From assembly GCA_001914705.1 (NCBI GenBank), contig MNDB01000090.1, positions 1 to 12,713 on the forward strand: a DNA stretch of 12,713 nucleotides. The letters are read 5' to 3'. This document shows, piece by piece, positions 1 to 7,861 of the stretch; position 1 is the first letter of the stretch; each line of letters begins with the position of its first letter. The notes under the pieces are model-generated. The model worked only from the letters and a program-made list of their open reading frames with translations. It made no database searches and was not told the DNA's origin. The stretch comes from Actinobacteria bacterium 13_2_20CM_68_14. GTDB lineage: Bacteria > Actinomycetota > Thermoleophilia > Gaiellales > Gaiellaceae. The translations under genes and the position numbers were made by a program.

Positions 1-76
1 CGGCGGCTTCCGGCTGCGGACGCTCGCGGGCTGACGAACGGTGCTCGGCGCTCTTCCGCGGCTCTGATAACGGCAC
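1..76 (-). CDS. Possible 5' end of an unknown gene running off the left edge
   Basis: On the minus strand a GTG at 76-74 is preceded by a strong ribosome binding site (GGAGGAGG, complement of 83-90) with a 6-base gap. The frame stays open to the window edge, giving 25 codons that begin VPLSEPRKSAEHRSS. The visible part is charged and low in hydrophobic residues, like a disordered N-terminus, and cannot be assigned to a family. A TAGGCT hexamer (complement of 99-104) could be its -10 element. The gene would be divergent from glyQ, with 127 bases between the two starts. In this GC-rich DNA a short open frame alone is weak evidence; the ribosome binding site is the main support. Confidence 0.4.
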   Translation of the reverse strand, partial: MPLSEPRKSAEHRSSARERPQPEAA

Positions 77-203
77 AGCCAACCTCCTCCCCGCGTCGAG
101 CCTACTGAGAAAAAGCGCGCGGATCGGAAACGCGTCTGTGCCGAAACCGTGACGTTTTTACGGGCGCCAAACCCGTCGCGCCAAATGCGACACTCCGGAG
201 ACC

Positions 204-1067
204 GTGAACTACCAGGAGATGATCATCGCGCTCGAGCGCTACTGGGCCGATTACGGCTGCGTGCTGATGCAGCCGTACCACACGGAGCTCGCCGCCGGCA
301 CGATGAATCCGAATACGTTTCTCCGCTGCCTCGGGCCCAAGCCGTGGAACGTCGCCTACGTCGAGCCGGTGATCCGGCCACTGGACGGCCGTTACGGGGA
401 GAACCCCTTCCGGTTCCAGCACTACTTCCAGTACCAGGTCGTGCTGAAACCGGCTCCGGAGAACGTCCTCGACCTCTACTGGTCCTCACTGGAGGCGCTC
501 GGCATCGACCTCCGCCGGCACGACATGCGCCTGGTCGAGGACGACTGGGAGCAGCCGACGCTCGGCGCCTGGGGCCTCGGCTGGGAAGTCTGGTGCGACG
601 GGATGGAGATCACGCAGTGGACCTACTTCCAGCAGCTCGGAGGCTTCGACGTCGAGCTCGTTCCCGCCGAGATGACCTACGGGCTCGAGCGGCTGGCGAT
701 GTTCCTCCAGGGCAAGCGGACCGCGTTCGAGCTCGAATGGGCTCCCGGAGTGACCTGGGGTGACGTCTACCTCGAAGCCGAGCGTGAGTGGTCGCGGTAC
801 AACTTCGAGGAGGCCCCGGTCGACGTGCTCACGCGCCGCTTCGGCGAGTACGAGGCGGAGTGCCGGCACCTGCTGGAGAGTCGGCTGCCGATTCCGGCCT
901 ACGACCAGGTGCTCAAGTGCTCGCACACGTTCAACCTGCTCGACGCGCGCGGCGCGCTCTCGGTCACAGAGCGGGCGGCCTACATCGGCCGCGTCCGTAA
1001 GCTCGCGCGCGGCGTTGCCGAGGCTTACCTCGGAATGCAAGAAGAAGATGCCGTCGCTGCTGCTTGA
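204..1067 (+). CDS. glyQ: Glycine--tRNA ligase alpha subunit
   Basis: Catalytic subunit of the alpha2beta2 bacterial glycyl-tRNA synthetase, a cytosolic class II enzyme that makes glycyl-AMP and charges tRNA-Gly. The 287 residues are near the usual family length. Visible family signatures are the N-terminus MNYQEMIIALERYWADYGCV, the segment around GRYGENPFRFQHYFQYQ (62-78, class II motif 2 region), the acidic VEDDWEQPTLGAWGLGWEVW block (111-130) and EMTYGLERLAMFLQG (156-170, motif 3 region). The GTG start at 204 is chosen because homologues start at MN(F/Y)QEMI; a GGAG lies three bases upstream, which is close. The 3' end overlaps glyS by 20 bases. No T-box (no TGG-ACC-GCG antiterminator bulge) is visible in the leader, unlike many Firmicutes glycyl-tRNA synthetase genes. 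The leader at 160-190 can form two small hairpins that both show GCCAAA in the loop. Confidence 0.97.
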   Translation: MNYQEMIIALERYWADYGCVLMQPYHTELAAGTMNPNTFLRCLGPKPWNVAYVEPVIRPLDGRYGENPFRFQHYFQYQVVLKPAPENVLDLYWSSLEALGIDLRRHDMRLVEDDWEQPTLGAWGLGWEVWCDGMEITQWTYFQQLGGFDVELVPAEMTYGLERLAMFLQGKRTAFELEWAPGVTWGDVYLEAEREWSRYNFEEAPVDVLTRRFGEYEAECRHLLESRLPIPAYDQVLKCSHTFNLLDARGALSVTERAAYIGRVRKLARGVAEAYLGMQEEDAVAAA

Positions 1068-2895
1068 GATCGGCTGCGAGGAGCTCCCGGCCGGCGCTTG
1101 CCGCGAGGCTGAGGCGCAGCTGCCCGAGCTCGCGCGTGCGCACATCGGGACGGCGCCGTCCCAGCTCTTCGTCGGGCCGCGGCGGCTTGCGTTCCTGATC
1201 GACGACCTGCCGGAGCAGACTGCCGACTTGTGGGTCAAAGGCCCGCCGGAGAACCTGCGTGACCGAGCCGCGGCCGGCTTCGCGAAGAAACACGGGGTCG
1301 CGGTCGACGAGCTCGAGTTGCGCGACGGCTTCCTCGGCGTCACCGTTCCGGGCCGCGAGCTCCGCGAGGTCCTGCCCGAGCAGATCGACCGGATCGTTCG
1401 CGGCTTCTCGTTTACGAAGTCGATGCGCTGGGACGAAAGCGGGATCCGCTTCGCGCGCCCGGTGCGCTGGGTGCTGGCAAAACTCGACGCGGAGACGATC
1501 GTGGGGGAGACGTCGTACGGCCACCGCTTCACTCACGGCACGGTCGAGATTCCCACCGCGGCGGCGTACGCCGATGCGCTGCGCGCCGCCGACGTAGAGC
1601 CGGTAGCCGACGAGCGCCGGCGCCTGATCGTCGAAGGGCTGGAAGCAATCGGCGGCTGGAGCGACCCCGGCGGCAAGCTCGCCGAGGTCGTCCATCTGGT
1701 GGAGAAGCCGATGGTGCTCGAGGGCCACTTCGACGAGCGCTTTCTCCAGCTGCCGGAGCGTGTGATCGTGACGACGATGCAGTCGCACCAGCGCTACTTC
1801 CCGATCGAGGGCAACCGGTTCGCCCTCGTCGCGAACGGCGGCGACCCCGATGTCGTCGGCCCTGGGCACACACAGGTCCTCGAGGCTCGGCTGGAAGACG
1901 CCTCGTTCACGTTCGAGCGCGACGTTGCGGCGGGGATCGACGCTCTGGCCGAGCGGCTCGCCGCGATCACCTTCTTCGCCGGCGCCGGCTCGTTCGCCGA
2001 AAAGGCCGAGCGGGTCGCGAAGCTTGTGGAGCGCCTCGGCGGGGGCGACGCCTCGCTCGAAGCGGCGAGGCTGGCCAAGGCTGACCAGGCCTCCGAGCTT
2101 GTGCGCGAGTTCCCCGAGCTCGAGGGTTATATCGGCGCCGAGTACGCCCGGCTCGCGGGCTATCCGGACGCGGTCACGAAGGCGATCGAGGAGCAGTATC
2201 TCCCCGACGCCTCCGGGGGCCTGCTCCCTCAGACCGAGCCCGGGAAAGTGCTCGCAGCCGCAGACAAGCTGGACACCCTGCGCGTCGCCTTCGAGCTCGG
2301 CCACAAGCCGTCAGGCTCGCGCGACCCGTACGGGCTGCGGCGCGCCGCAATCGGGCTCGTCCGGCTCGCGCTCGAGGGCGGGCTCACGATCGACCGCGAG
2401 CTCCTGCCCGAAGAGCTGCGGGAGTTCGTGGAGGAGCGCCTGGAGTCGCTGCTCGACGTCCCGGTCGAGTACGTGCGCGCGGCGCGCGCGTCGAATGTCC
2501 CCGATCTGGGTGGGGTTGCCCGGCGGGCGGAAGAGCTCTATCGCGAGCGCGAGTCGCCCGAGTTCGAGGGCGTCTACACCGCCTACGACCGCGCTCACCG
2601 CCTCGCAGGCAAGGCGCAGGAGGAGGCCGCAGCGCAGCTCGACCGAGGCCTGCTTGTCGAAGACGCCGAGAGAGAGCTCGCGGAAACGCTCGCGAAAGTC
2701 GCGATCGACGGCAACGGCGACATCAAGGCAGCGCTCGAGTCCGGCGCGGAGTTGGCGCCGGTAATGGAACGCTTCTTCGACGAGGTGCTCGTGATGGCCG
2801 AGGACGAGGCCGTCAGGGCGAACCGGCTTCGTCTCCTGCTCGACGTGCGCGACACCCTCGGCGCGCTCGGCGACTTTTCGCAGATCCCGCGCTAG
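1048..2895 (+). CDS. glyS: Glycine--tRNA ligase beta subunit
   Basis: Beta subunit of the tetrameric glycyl-tRNA synthetase; it binds tRNA-Gly and is needed for aminoacylation by GlyQ. The frame is open further upstream (from 760), but the family N-terminus (LLLEIGCEELPAGA) begins right after the ATG at 1048, which follows the purine-rich GAAGAAG inside the glyQ end, so I place the start there (615 residues). Family blocks are FVGPRRLAF (41-49), KSMRWDESGIRFARPVRW (124-141), an HD-like domain with ADKLDTL and GSRDPYGLRRAA (about 403-430), and a C-terminal DALR-type anticodon-binding region ending RANRLRLLLDVRD. E. coli GlyS is 689 residues, so this is a compact version; the missing length seems spread over linkers, with no frameshift visible. 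The 20-base overlap with glyQ suggests translational coupling. Confidence 0.96.
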   Translation: MPSLLLEIGCEELPAGACREAEAQLPELARAHIGTAPSQLFVGPRRLAFLIDDLPEQTADLWVKGPPENLRDRAAAGFAKKHGVAVDELELRDGFLGVTVPGRELREVLPEQIDRIVRGFSFTKSMRWDESGIRFARPVRWVLAKLDAETIVGETSYGHRFTHGTVEIPTAAAYADALRAADVEPVADERRRLIVEGLEAIGGWSDPGGKLAEVVHLVEKPMVLEGHFDERFLQLPERVIVTTMQSHQRYFPIEGNRFALVANGGDPDVVGPGHTQVLEARLEDASFTFERDVAAGIDALAERLAAITFFAGAGSFAEKAERVAKLVERLGGGDASLEAARLAKADQASELVREFPELEGYIGAEYARLAGYPDAVTKAIEEQYLPDASGGLLPQTEPGKVLAAADKLDTLRVAFELGHKPSGSRDPYGLRRAAIGLVRLALEGGLTIDRELLPEELREFVEERLESLLDVPVEYVRAARASNVPDLGGVARRAEELYRERESPEFEGVYTAYDRAHRLAGKAQEEAAAQLDRGLLVEDAERELAETLAKVAIDGNGDIKAALESGAELAPVMERFFDEVLVMAEDEAVRANRLRLLLDVRDTLGALGDFSQIPR

Positions 2896-2906
2896 CCTCC
2901 GGGTCG

Positions 2907-3743
2907 ATGGCGAAGACCCCCGTCGAGCTGCACGTTGTCTCCGACTCCACCGGCGAGACGGCGACGCGCTTGGTGCACGCACTCGAGGCTCAGTTTCCTG
3001 ACCAAGAGTTCGAGGAGATCCGCCACCCGCGGGTCGAGACGGTCGATCACCTGAGGCTCGCCGTCGAGCGGGCCAAGGGACGTCCGGCGGTCGTCGTCTA
3101 CACCCTTGTCGAACCGGAGCTGCGCGAGCAGATGCGCGTCCTCTGTCGCCGCGCGCGGCTCCATTACTGCGACTTGCTCGGGCACCCGATCGACGCCGTG
3201 GCACGGGTCTCCGGCCAGGCGGCACAGATGACGCCCGGCGCGCGGCCGCCGCTCGACTCGGGCTATTTCAAGCGGATGGCCGCGATCGAGTTCGCGGTCA
3301 AGTACGACGACGGCATGGGAGGCGGGCTCCACGAGGCGGACATCGTCCTCGTCGGCGTCTCGCGAACGTCGAAGACGCCGCTGTCGATGTACCTCGGCTA
3401 TCTGGGCTACAAAACCGCGAACGTCCCAATCGTGAAGGGGATCGAGCCGCCGCCCGCGCTGTACGAGATCGACCCGCTCAAGATCGTCGGCCTCACGATC
3501 GAGGCCGGACGCCTCGCCGAGATCCGGCAGCAGCGGGTGCGGCGCCTCGGCGGGAACAACCGGCAGTACGCGAAGTTGGTCGAGATCTACGACGAGCTCG
3601 AGGCCGCCGAGGCCATCCACCGCCGGCTCGGCTGTCCGGTGATCGAGATCTCGGACCTCTCGATCGAAGAGACAGCCGCGCGTGTGATCCGGCTGATCGA
3701 GCAGCGGCGCGCCGAGGCCGGCGCCACGCTCACGACCGCATGA
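2907..3743 (+). CDS. ppsR: Pyruvate, phosphate dikinase regulatory protein (PDRP, DUF299 kinase/phosphorylase)
   Basis: Bifunctional cytosolic regulator. In this family one protein uses ADP to phosphorylate a threonine next to the catalytic histidine of PPDK (or PEP synthase), inactivating it, and uses phosphate to remove the group, making pyrophosphate. The 278 residues match the family length. Seen: N-terminal VELHVVSDSTGETA (6-19), the P-loop-like GVSRTSKTP (150-158) followed by LSMYLGYLGYKTANVPIV, then GIEPPPALYEIDPLKIVGLTI. It begins 11 bases after the glyS stop and overlaps the next ORF by four bases (ATGA), so it is probably co-transcribed with glyQS. The PPDK gene follows within 260 bases, which makes PPDK rather than PEP synthase the likely target. 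B. subtilis has a related order (glyQ-glyS-ccpN-yqfL), so this is an old gene association. Confidence 0.95.
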   Translation: MAKTPVELHVVSDSTGETATRLVHALEAQFPDQEFEEIRHPRVETVDHLRLAVERAKGRPAVVVYTLVEPELREQMRVLCRRARLHYCDLLGHPIDAVARVSGQAAQMTPGARPPLDSGYFKRMAAIEFAVKYDDGMGGGLHEADIVLVGVSRTSKTPLSMYLGYLGYKTANVPIVKGIEPPPALYEIDPLKIVGLTIEAGRLAEIRQQRVRRLGGNNRQYAKLVEIYDELEAAEAIHRRLGCPVIEISDLSIEETAARVIRLIEQRRAEAGATLTTA

Positions 3744-3934
3744 CGCCGAAGCCCCCCGTGCCGCTCTGGCGCTGGGTGACGTGGTGCGGGATCCTCGCCG
3801 CCGCCCTGTTCGTCTTCTACGTCCTCTTCACGCCGTTCTGGATGACGACAAGAGCGCTCGCCTGGCTTGCCGACTTCCGCGCCCGCCGCCGCCCGGGCTA
3901 CCGGCCGCCGGTCAGCGGGTCCGAAAGCTTGTGA
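3740..3934 (+). CDS. Small single-span membrane protein of unknown function
   Basis: A 64-residue ORF whose ATG overlaps the ppsR stop (ATGA at 3740-3743), which suggests translational coupling and a real gene. The first ten residues are proline-rich (MTPKPPVPLW), then one hydrophobic span runs from about residue 11 to 35 (TWCGILAAALFVFYVLFTPFW), followed by a basic tail with RARRR. By the positive-inside rule the C-terminus would be cytosolic. I recognise no family. It sits between the PPDK regulator and ppdK, so a link to that pair is possible, but nothing in its sequence shows one. Its stop codon lies inside the CRP-like palindrome that precedes ppdK. Confidence 0.75.
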   Translation: MTPKPPVPLWRWVTWCGILAAALFVFYVLFTPFWMTTRALAWLADFRARRRPGYRPPVSGSESL

Positions 3935-3945
3935 TCTAGATCACG
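3930..3945. promoter_or_regulatory. CRP/GlxR-type operator upstream of ppdK
   Basis: TGTGATCTAGATCACG matches the CRP core consensus TGTGA-N6-TCACA at every fixed base but the last, and it has the central TA of the corynebacterial GlxR site. Bases 3931-3944 form a perfect 14-bp palindrome. The centre is 61.5 bases before the ppdK GTG. A TAATCC at 3965-3970 could be a -10 element; the start point would then fall near 3977 and the operator centre near -39.5, close to the class II activator position. The site match is seen directly; the regulator and the effect are inferred. Confidence 0.7.
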
Positions 3946-3998
3946 CGAGACGGCGCGCACAGCGTAATCCCGCTGCTCATGGGAAGATCCATCGCACG

Positions 3999-6599
3999 GT
4001 GAGCGGACGCTACGTCTTCGACCTCGACGAATCGGCCGAAGGGGGCAAGGAACGCCTGGGTGGAAAGGGCGTCGGCCTTGCCGAGATGACCGCGCTCGGG
4101 ATCCCGGTTCCGGCGGGCTTCACGATCACGACCGACGCCTGCCGGGACTACCTGCGGACGAAGGAGCTGCCGGAGGGACTCGAGGCGGAGATCGACGAGC
4201 ACCTCGCCTCGCTCGAGGAGACGACGGGCAAGCGCTTCGGCGAAGCTGGGGATCCCCTGCTCGTCTCGGTCCGGTCGGGAGCGGCGGTCTCGATGCCAGG
4301 GATGATGGACACGATCCTCAACCTCGGCCTCAACGACGACGCCGTCGAAGGCCTCGGCGCGAAAACCGGCAACGAGCGGTTCGCTCAAGACTCCTACCGG
4401 CGGCTGATCCAGATGTACGGGGAGGTCGTCGACGGTATCGACGCCGACCGTTTCGAGAAGGCGCTTGCCGACCTCAAGCAAAGCTGCGGGGTGAAGCAGG
4501 ATGTCGATCTCTCGCCGGCTGACCTGAAACAGCTCGTCGCGATCTTCAAGGAGCTCTACGAGCAGGAGACCGGCAGTTCGTTCCCACAGGCCGCCCGCGA
4601 GCAGCTCGGCCGGGCCGTGCGCGCCGTCTTCGACTCGTGGGACACCCCGCGCGCGCAGGTCTACCGGCGTGCACATCGCATCCCGGACGACCTCGGCACG
4701 GCCGTGAACGTCGTTCAGATGGTCTTCGGCAACAAGGGCGGCCGGTCCGGCACCGGTGTTGCCTTCACGCGCGACCCGTCCACCGGCGAAGCGGGTCTCT
4801 ACGGCGAGTTCCTCGCGAATGCGCAGGGGGAGGACGTCGTCGCCGGGATCAGGACGCCTCAGCCGCTCCAGGAGATGAAGGAACAGCTCCCGCAGGCGTT
4901 CGAGCAGCTGCTCGAGACGATGCGCCGCCTCGAGGAGCACTACCGGGACATGCAGGACATCGAGTTCACCGTCGAGGAAGACCGCCTCTACCTGCTGCAG
5001 ACCCGAGCCGCGAAGCGCACCGCCGCGGCGGCGTTGAAGGCGGCCGTCGAGATGGTCGACGAAGGCCTGATCTCGAAGGAGGACGCCGTCGCCCGGATCG
5101 ACCCGGCGCAGCTCGACCAGCTCCTGCACCCGATGCTCGATCCGAACGCCGACTACGAAGTCGCCGCCAAGGGGCTGAACGCGTCACCGGGAGCGGCGTC
5201 CGGCAAGATCGTGCTCGACGCCGACACGGCTGCGCAGCGGGGCGAGACCGAGGCTGTGATCCTCGTCGGCTGGGAGACCTCGCCCGACGACATCCACGGC
5301 ATGATCGCTGCGCAGGGAATCCTCACCGCGCACGGCGGCATGACCTCGCACGCGGCGGTGGTGGCCCGCGGCATGGGCAAGCCGTGCGTCGCCGGCTGCG
5401 AGGAGTTGAGCATCGACGCCGAGAATCACCGTGTCCGGATCGGCAAGCACGACCTGGCCGAGGGAGACGTGATCACGATCGACGGCGGGAGCGGGCTCGT
5501 CATCGTCGGCCCGGTCGAGCTCGTGGCGCCCCAGATCAACGAGGACTTCGAGACCATTCTCGGCTGGGCGGACGAGCACCGCCGCCTGCAGGTACGCGCG
5601 AATGCGGACACCCCCGACGATGCCGCGAAGGCACGCGAGTTCGGAGCCCAGGGGATCGGCCTGTGCCGGACCGAGCACATGTTCATGGCCGAAGAACGGC
5701 TGCCGATCGTCCGCGAGATGATCATGGCCTCCGGCGAGGACGAGCGGCGGGACGCCCTGGACAAGCTGCTGCCGATGCAGCAGTCCGACTTCGAGGGGAT
5801 CTTCGAGGCCATGGCCGGCCTCCCGGTGACGATCCGCCTCCTCGACCCGCCCCTGCATGAGTTCCTGCCTCCCCTCGAGGAGGCGACGGACGAACGCATG
5901 CGCGAGCGGATCAAGTCGCTCCAGGAGTCGAACCCGATGCTCGGCACGCGCGGGTGCCGGCTCGGCCTGCTCTGGCCCGAGATCTACGAGACGCAGGTGC
6001 GGGCAATCATTCGCGCCGCCGTCGCGGTCGAGGAACGGACCGGCGAGCCGCCGCTCGTCGAGATCATGCATCCACTCGTCGGTTTCGCGGAGGAGCTCCA
6101 CCGGCTTCGCGCGATCACGATCTCGACGGCCAACGAGGAGAGCGAGGAGGTCGAATATCTCGTCGGGACGATGATCGAGCTTCCGCGCGCCTGCATCCGC
6201 GCGGACGAGATCGCCGAGTACGCCGACTTCTTCTCCTTCGGCACGAACGATCTCACCCAGACAACCCTCGGATTCTCGCGCGACGATGCGGAAGGCAAGT
6301 TCCTGACCCGCTATCTCGAGGACGGCGTGCTCGAACGGAACCCGTTCGAGACGCTTGACCAGAGCGGGGTGGGGGACCTGATGCGGATCGCGGTCGAGCG
6401 CGGCCGCTCGACGAAGGACGACATCAAGATGGGCATCTGCGGCGAGCACGGCGGCGAACCCGCCAGCGTCGCCTTCTGCCACGAGCTCGGCCTCGACTAC
6501 GTCAGCTGCTCGCCCTATCGCGTTCCGCTCGCGCGCCTTGCGGCGGCGCAGGCCGCGCTCGCGGAGCAGGGCGCGGCGTATGTCACCGCGGGCGGCTAG
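3999..6599 (+). CDS. ppdK: Pyruvate, phosphate dikinase
   Basis: Cytosolic enzyme interconverting pyruvate + ATP + phosphate and PEP + AMP + pyrophosphate, used for gluconeogenesis or pyrophosphate-linked glycolysis. The frame is open from 3867, but similarity begins at VSGRYVFDLDE, so the GTG at 3999 is chosen (866 residues, normal for the family). Order: ATP-grasp nucleotide domain (GGKGVGLAEM near 21-30, SVRSGA near 90, GNKGGRSGTGVAFTRDPSTGE near 240-265); phosphohistidine domain GGMTSHAAVVAR with catalytic His451 and the regulatory Thr449 phosphorylated by PpsR-type proteins; PEP/pyruvate TIM barrel with GLCRTEHMF (Arg557), LLDPPLHEFLP, and GICGEHGGEP with catalytic Cys814. All key residues are present. 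His451 and Arg557 keep the spacing of Clostridium symbiosum PPDK His455 and Arg561. Its stop shares CTAG with the convergent next gene. Confidence 0.97.
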   Translation: MSGRYVFDLDESAEGGKERLGGKGVGLAEMTALGIPVPAGFTITTDACRDYLRTKELPEGLEAEIDEHLASLEETTGKRFGEAGDPLLVSVRSGAAVSMPGMMDTILNLGLNDDAVEGLGAKTGNERFAQDSYRRLIQMYGEVVDGIDADRFEKALADLKQSCGVKQDVDLSPADLKQLVAIFKELYEQETGSSFPQAAREQLGRAVRAVFDSWDTPRAQVYRRAHRIPDDLGTAVNVVQMVFGNKGGRSGTGVAFTRDPSTGEAGLYGEFLANAQGEDVVAGIRTPQPLQEMKEQLPQAFEQLLETMRRLEEHYRDMQDIEFTVEEDRLYLLQTRAAKRTAAAALKAAVEMVDEGLISKEDAVARIDPAQLDQLLHPMLDPNADYEVAAKGLNASPGAASGKIVLDADTAAQRGETEAVILVGWETSPDDIHGMIAAQGILTAHGGMTSHAAVVARGMGKPCVAGCEELSIDAENHRVRIGKHDLAEGDVITIDGGSGLVIVGPVELVAPQINEDFETILGWADEHRRLQVRANADTPDDAAKAREFGAQGIGLCRTEHMFMAEERLPIVREMIMASGEDERRDALDKLLPMQQSDFEGIFEAMAGLPVTIRLLDPPLHEFLPPLEEATDERMRERIKSLQESNPMLGTRGCRLGLLWPEIYETQVRAIIRAAVAVEERTGEPPLVEIMHPLVGFAEELHRLRAITISTANEESEEVEYLVGTMIELPRACIRADEIAEYADFFSFGTNDLTQTTLGFSRDDAEGKFLTRYLEDGVLERNPFETLDQSGVGDLMRIAVERGRSTKDDIKMGICGEHGGEPASVAFCHELGLDYVSCSPYRVPLARLAAAQAALAEQGAAYVTAGG

Positions 6600-7549
6600 C
6601 GCCCGAGGGGCGTGATTACCGCTCGATAGGCGGCTCGGCTGCGCGGCTTCGTCGCGATGTCGAACGTCCCGCCGGATGCCTGGCCGTTGAACCACGAGAG
6701 CAGCTCCACCCGGCGGTGCGTCCTGACGAACTTCGCCATCGAGCGGATGAACGCGGGATCGTCGATTCCCCAGAGCCCCCATTCGGGGAAGGCATACGGC
6801 TTGGACGGATGGGCTCGATAGAGGCGCTCGTTCGCCGCCCATTGAGGGCGGAAGCCGATGTCGTAGATGTCATTCCCGACCACGTCGACGTAGCGGTCGC
6901 CCGGGTAGTAGGCCTGCGGGCTGTTACCCGCAACGTTCGGGCTTCCCTCGGCCTGTGGATTCCAGATCACCCGCAGGATCGGGTACGGGTTCGGAGCGAG
7001 GTCGGTCCGGACCGGCGGCAGCCCGAGCCGCCTGAGTTGTGCGTTGACCTCGAGAGCCGGCCCGCCGTGCGTTAGCAGATAGACGCGCGCGAACGCCTTG
7101 CGGAACCACGCCGTCGAATGGGACCCGCCCTTTGGGCGCCCGCTGGCCGTGTAAGCGCAATAGGCGTTCCAGTGACCATTCATCTCGCCGAAGGGCCGCA
7201 GGTAGATCGGCCGCGCCCAGCGCGCGATCGCCTGGTTCAACGCGTAGAGATACGCGTCTCCGTGCCCGAGCGCGATTCCCTGTGGAGTTATTACTTCGCG
7301 CTTGCTCGGATACGAGGACGTCCCGATCCCGAGCATCGGCATCGGGCCGTACTGAGGTATCAATGCCGCGAGGGGCCTACCCCAGCGATAGCCCTGGTTC
7401 CAGCCGATGATGATATGGCCGACAGTCGAGCGCTGCCCGGTCAGGGTCTGGAAGCGCGACTTCGCGCCGAGGACGCCCAGGAACGGACGCGCAGAAGCGG
7501 CCGGGCAGGCGACCGCGGCCACGATTGCCACGACGAGAAGCCGGCGCAT
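6596..7549 (-). CDS. Secreted glycoside hydrolase, GH26-like (beta-mannanase/endoglucanase type)
   Basis: A 317-residue exported protein: basic start MRRLL, hydrophobic core to about residue 16, and a likely signal peptidase I site after ASA (20). The mature part resembles GH26 catalytic domains: LRPFGEMNGHWNAY (118-131) carries the probable acid/base Glu122 in the GH26-like R-P-x-x-E-M-N-G motif, and PYAFPEWGLWG (251-261) carries the probable nucleophile Glu256. The aromatic-rich mid region (VGNDIYDIGF, WNPQAEG) also fits a TIM-barrel sugar hydrolase. No carbohydrate-binding module is present. The substrate cannot be read from the sequence; beta-mannan and mixed glucans are the known GH26 targets. 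It converges on ppdK, the two stop codons lying within one CTAG, and there is no room for a conventional terminator between them. Confidence 0.8.
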   Translation of the reverse strand: MRRLLVVAIVAAVACPAASARPFLGVLGAKSRFQTLTGQRSTVGHIIIGWNQGYRWGRPLAALIPQYGPMPMLGIGTSSYPSKREVITPQGIALGHGDAYLYALNQAIARWARPIYLRPFGEMNGHWNAYCAYTASGRPKGGSHSTAWFRKAFARVYLLTHGGPALEVNAQLRRLGLPPVRTDLAPNPYPILRVIWNPQAEGSPNVAGNSPQAYYPGDRYVDVVGNDIYDIGFRPQWAANERLYRAHPSKPYAFPEWGLWGIDDPAFIRSMAKFVRTHRRVELLSWFNGQASGGTFDIATKPRSRAAYRAVITPLGR

Positions 7550-7555
7550 GAAACC

Positions 7556-7584
7556 AGTATCGCGCTCGCTTCAACCCAAGCCAA
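7556..7584 (-). promoter_or_regulatory. Probable promoter of the GH26-like gene (leaderless)
   Basis: On the minus strand TTGGCT (complement of 7579-7584) and GATACT (complement of 7556-7561) are separated by 17 bases. The -10-like hexamer ends six bases before the ATG, so the transcript would begin at or very near the start codon. This fits the absence of a Shine-Dalgarno sequence before this gene. It is a manual match and no start point is known. Confidence 0.4.
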
Positions 7585-7609
7585 GATCGGCCCTCGTCCG
7601 GCAAGACTG

Positions 7610-7861
7610 ATGCTGTCCGGTCCGCGGCGTAACTTCGATCGAGTGTGTGACGGTGATCGCTACGACGACCGGGTGACGGAGATCGTCGACGCGGCGCTCG
7701 AGCGCGGCTACCTGCTCGCCTTCAGGGAGCGGGCCGGTGGCTGGGAGGCGGCGTGGCGCCCGACGACCGCTGTGGCGGCGCCTCCGATGCCGCCGGCGTT
7801 CGCATCGACGCGCACCGCGGCGGCCGAGCGGGCGCTCGCTGCGATTCGCGCCGCCGCTTAG
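7610..7861 (+). CDS. Short hypothetical protein
   Basis: An ORF of 83 residues from the ATG at 7610; a GTG at 7643 is an alternative start (72 residues). The frame is open further upstream, but that part lies antisense to the GH26-like gene. The middle reads VTEIVDAALERGYLLAFRER, followed by GGWEAAWRPTT, an alanine/proline-rich stretch and an alanine-rich helix at the end. It has no signal peptide or membrane span. I recognise no family. Third codon positions are GC-rich as in neighbouring genes, which favours coding, but this is weak evidence in such DNA. No clear ribosome binding site precedes either start. Confidence 0.45.
   Translation: MLSGPRRNFDRVCDGDRYDDRVTEIVDAALERGYLLAFRERAGGWEAAWRPTTAVAAPPMPPAFASTRTAAAERALAAIRAAA

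Noticed and set aside
760..1047. Upstream extension of the glyS frame inside glyQ
   Set aside because: The translation is Arg/Ser-rich and unlike any GlyS N-terminus; family similarity begins right at the ATG at 1048.
3867..3998. 44-residue N-terminal extension of PPDK
   Set aside because: It is basic, unlike PPDK, overlaps the small membrane ORF and crosses the CRP-like site; the family N-terminus starts at the GTG at 3999.
6596..7160. Plus-strand and other-frame open frames opposite the GH26-like gene
   Set aside because: They are antisense shadows with Arg/Pro-rich composition; the minus-strand frame has a signal peptide and the catalytic motifs.
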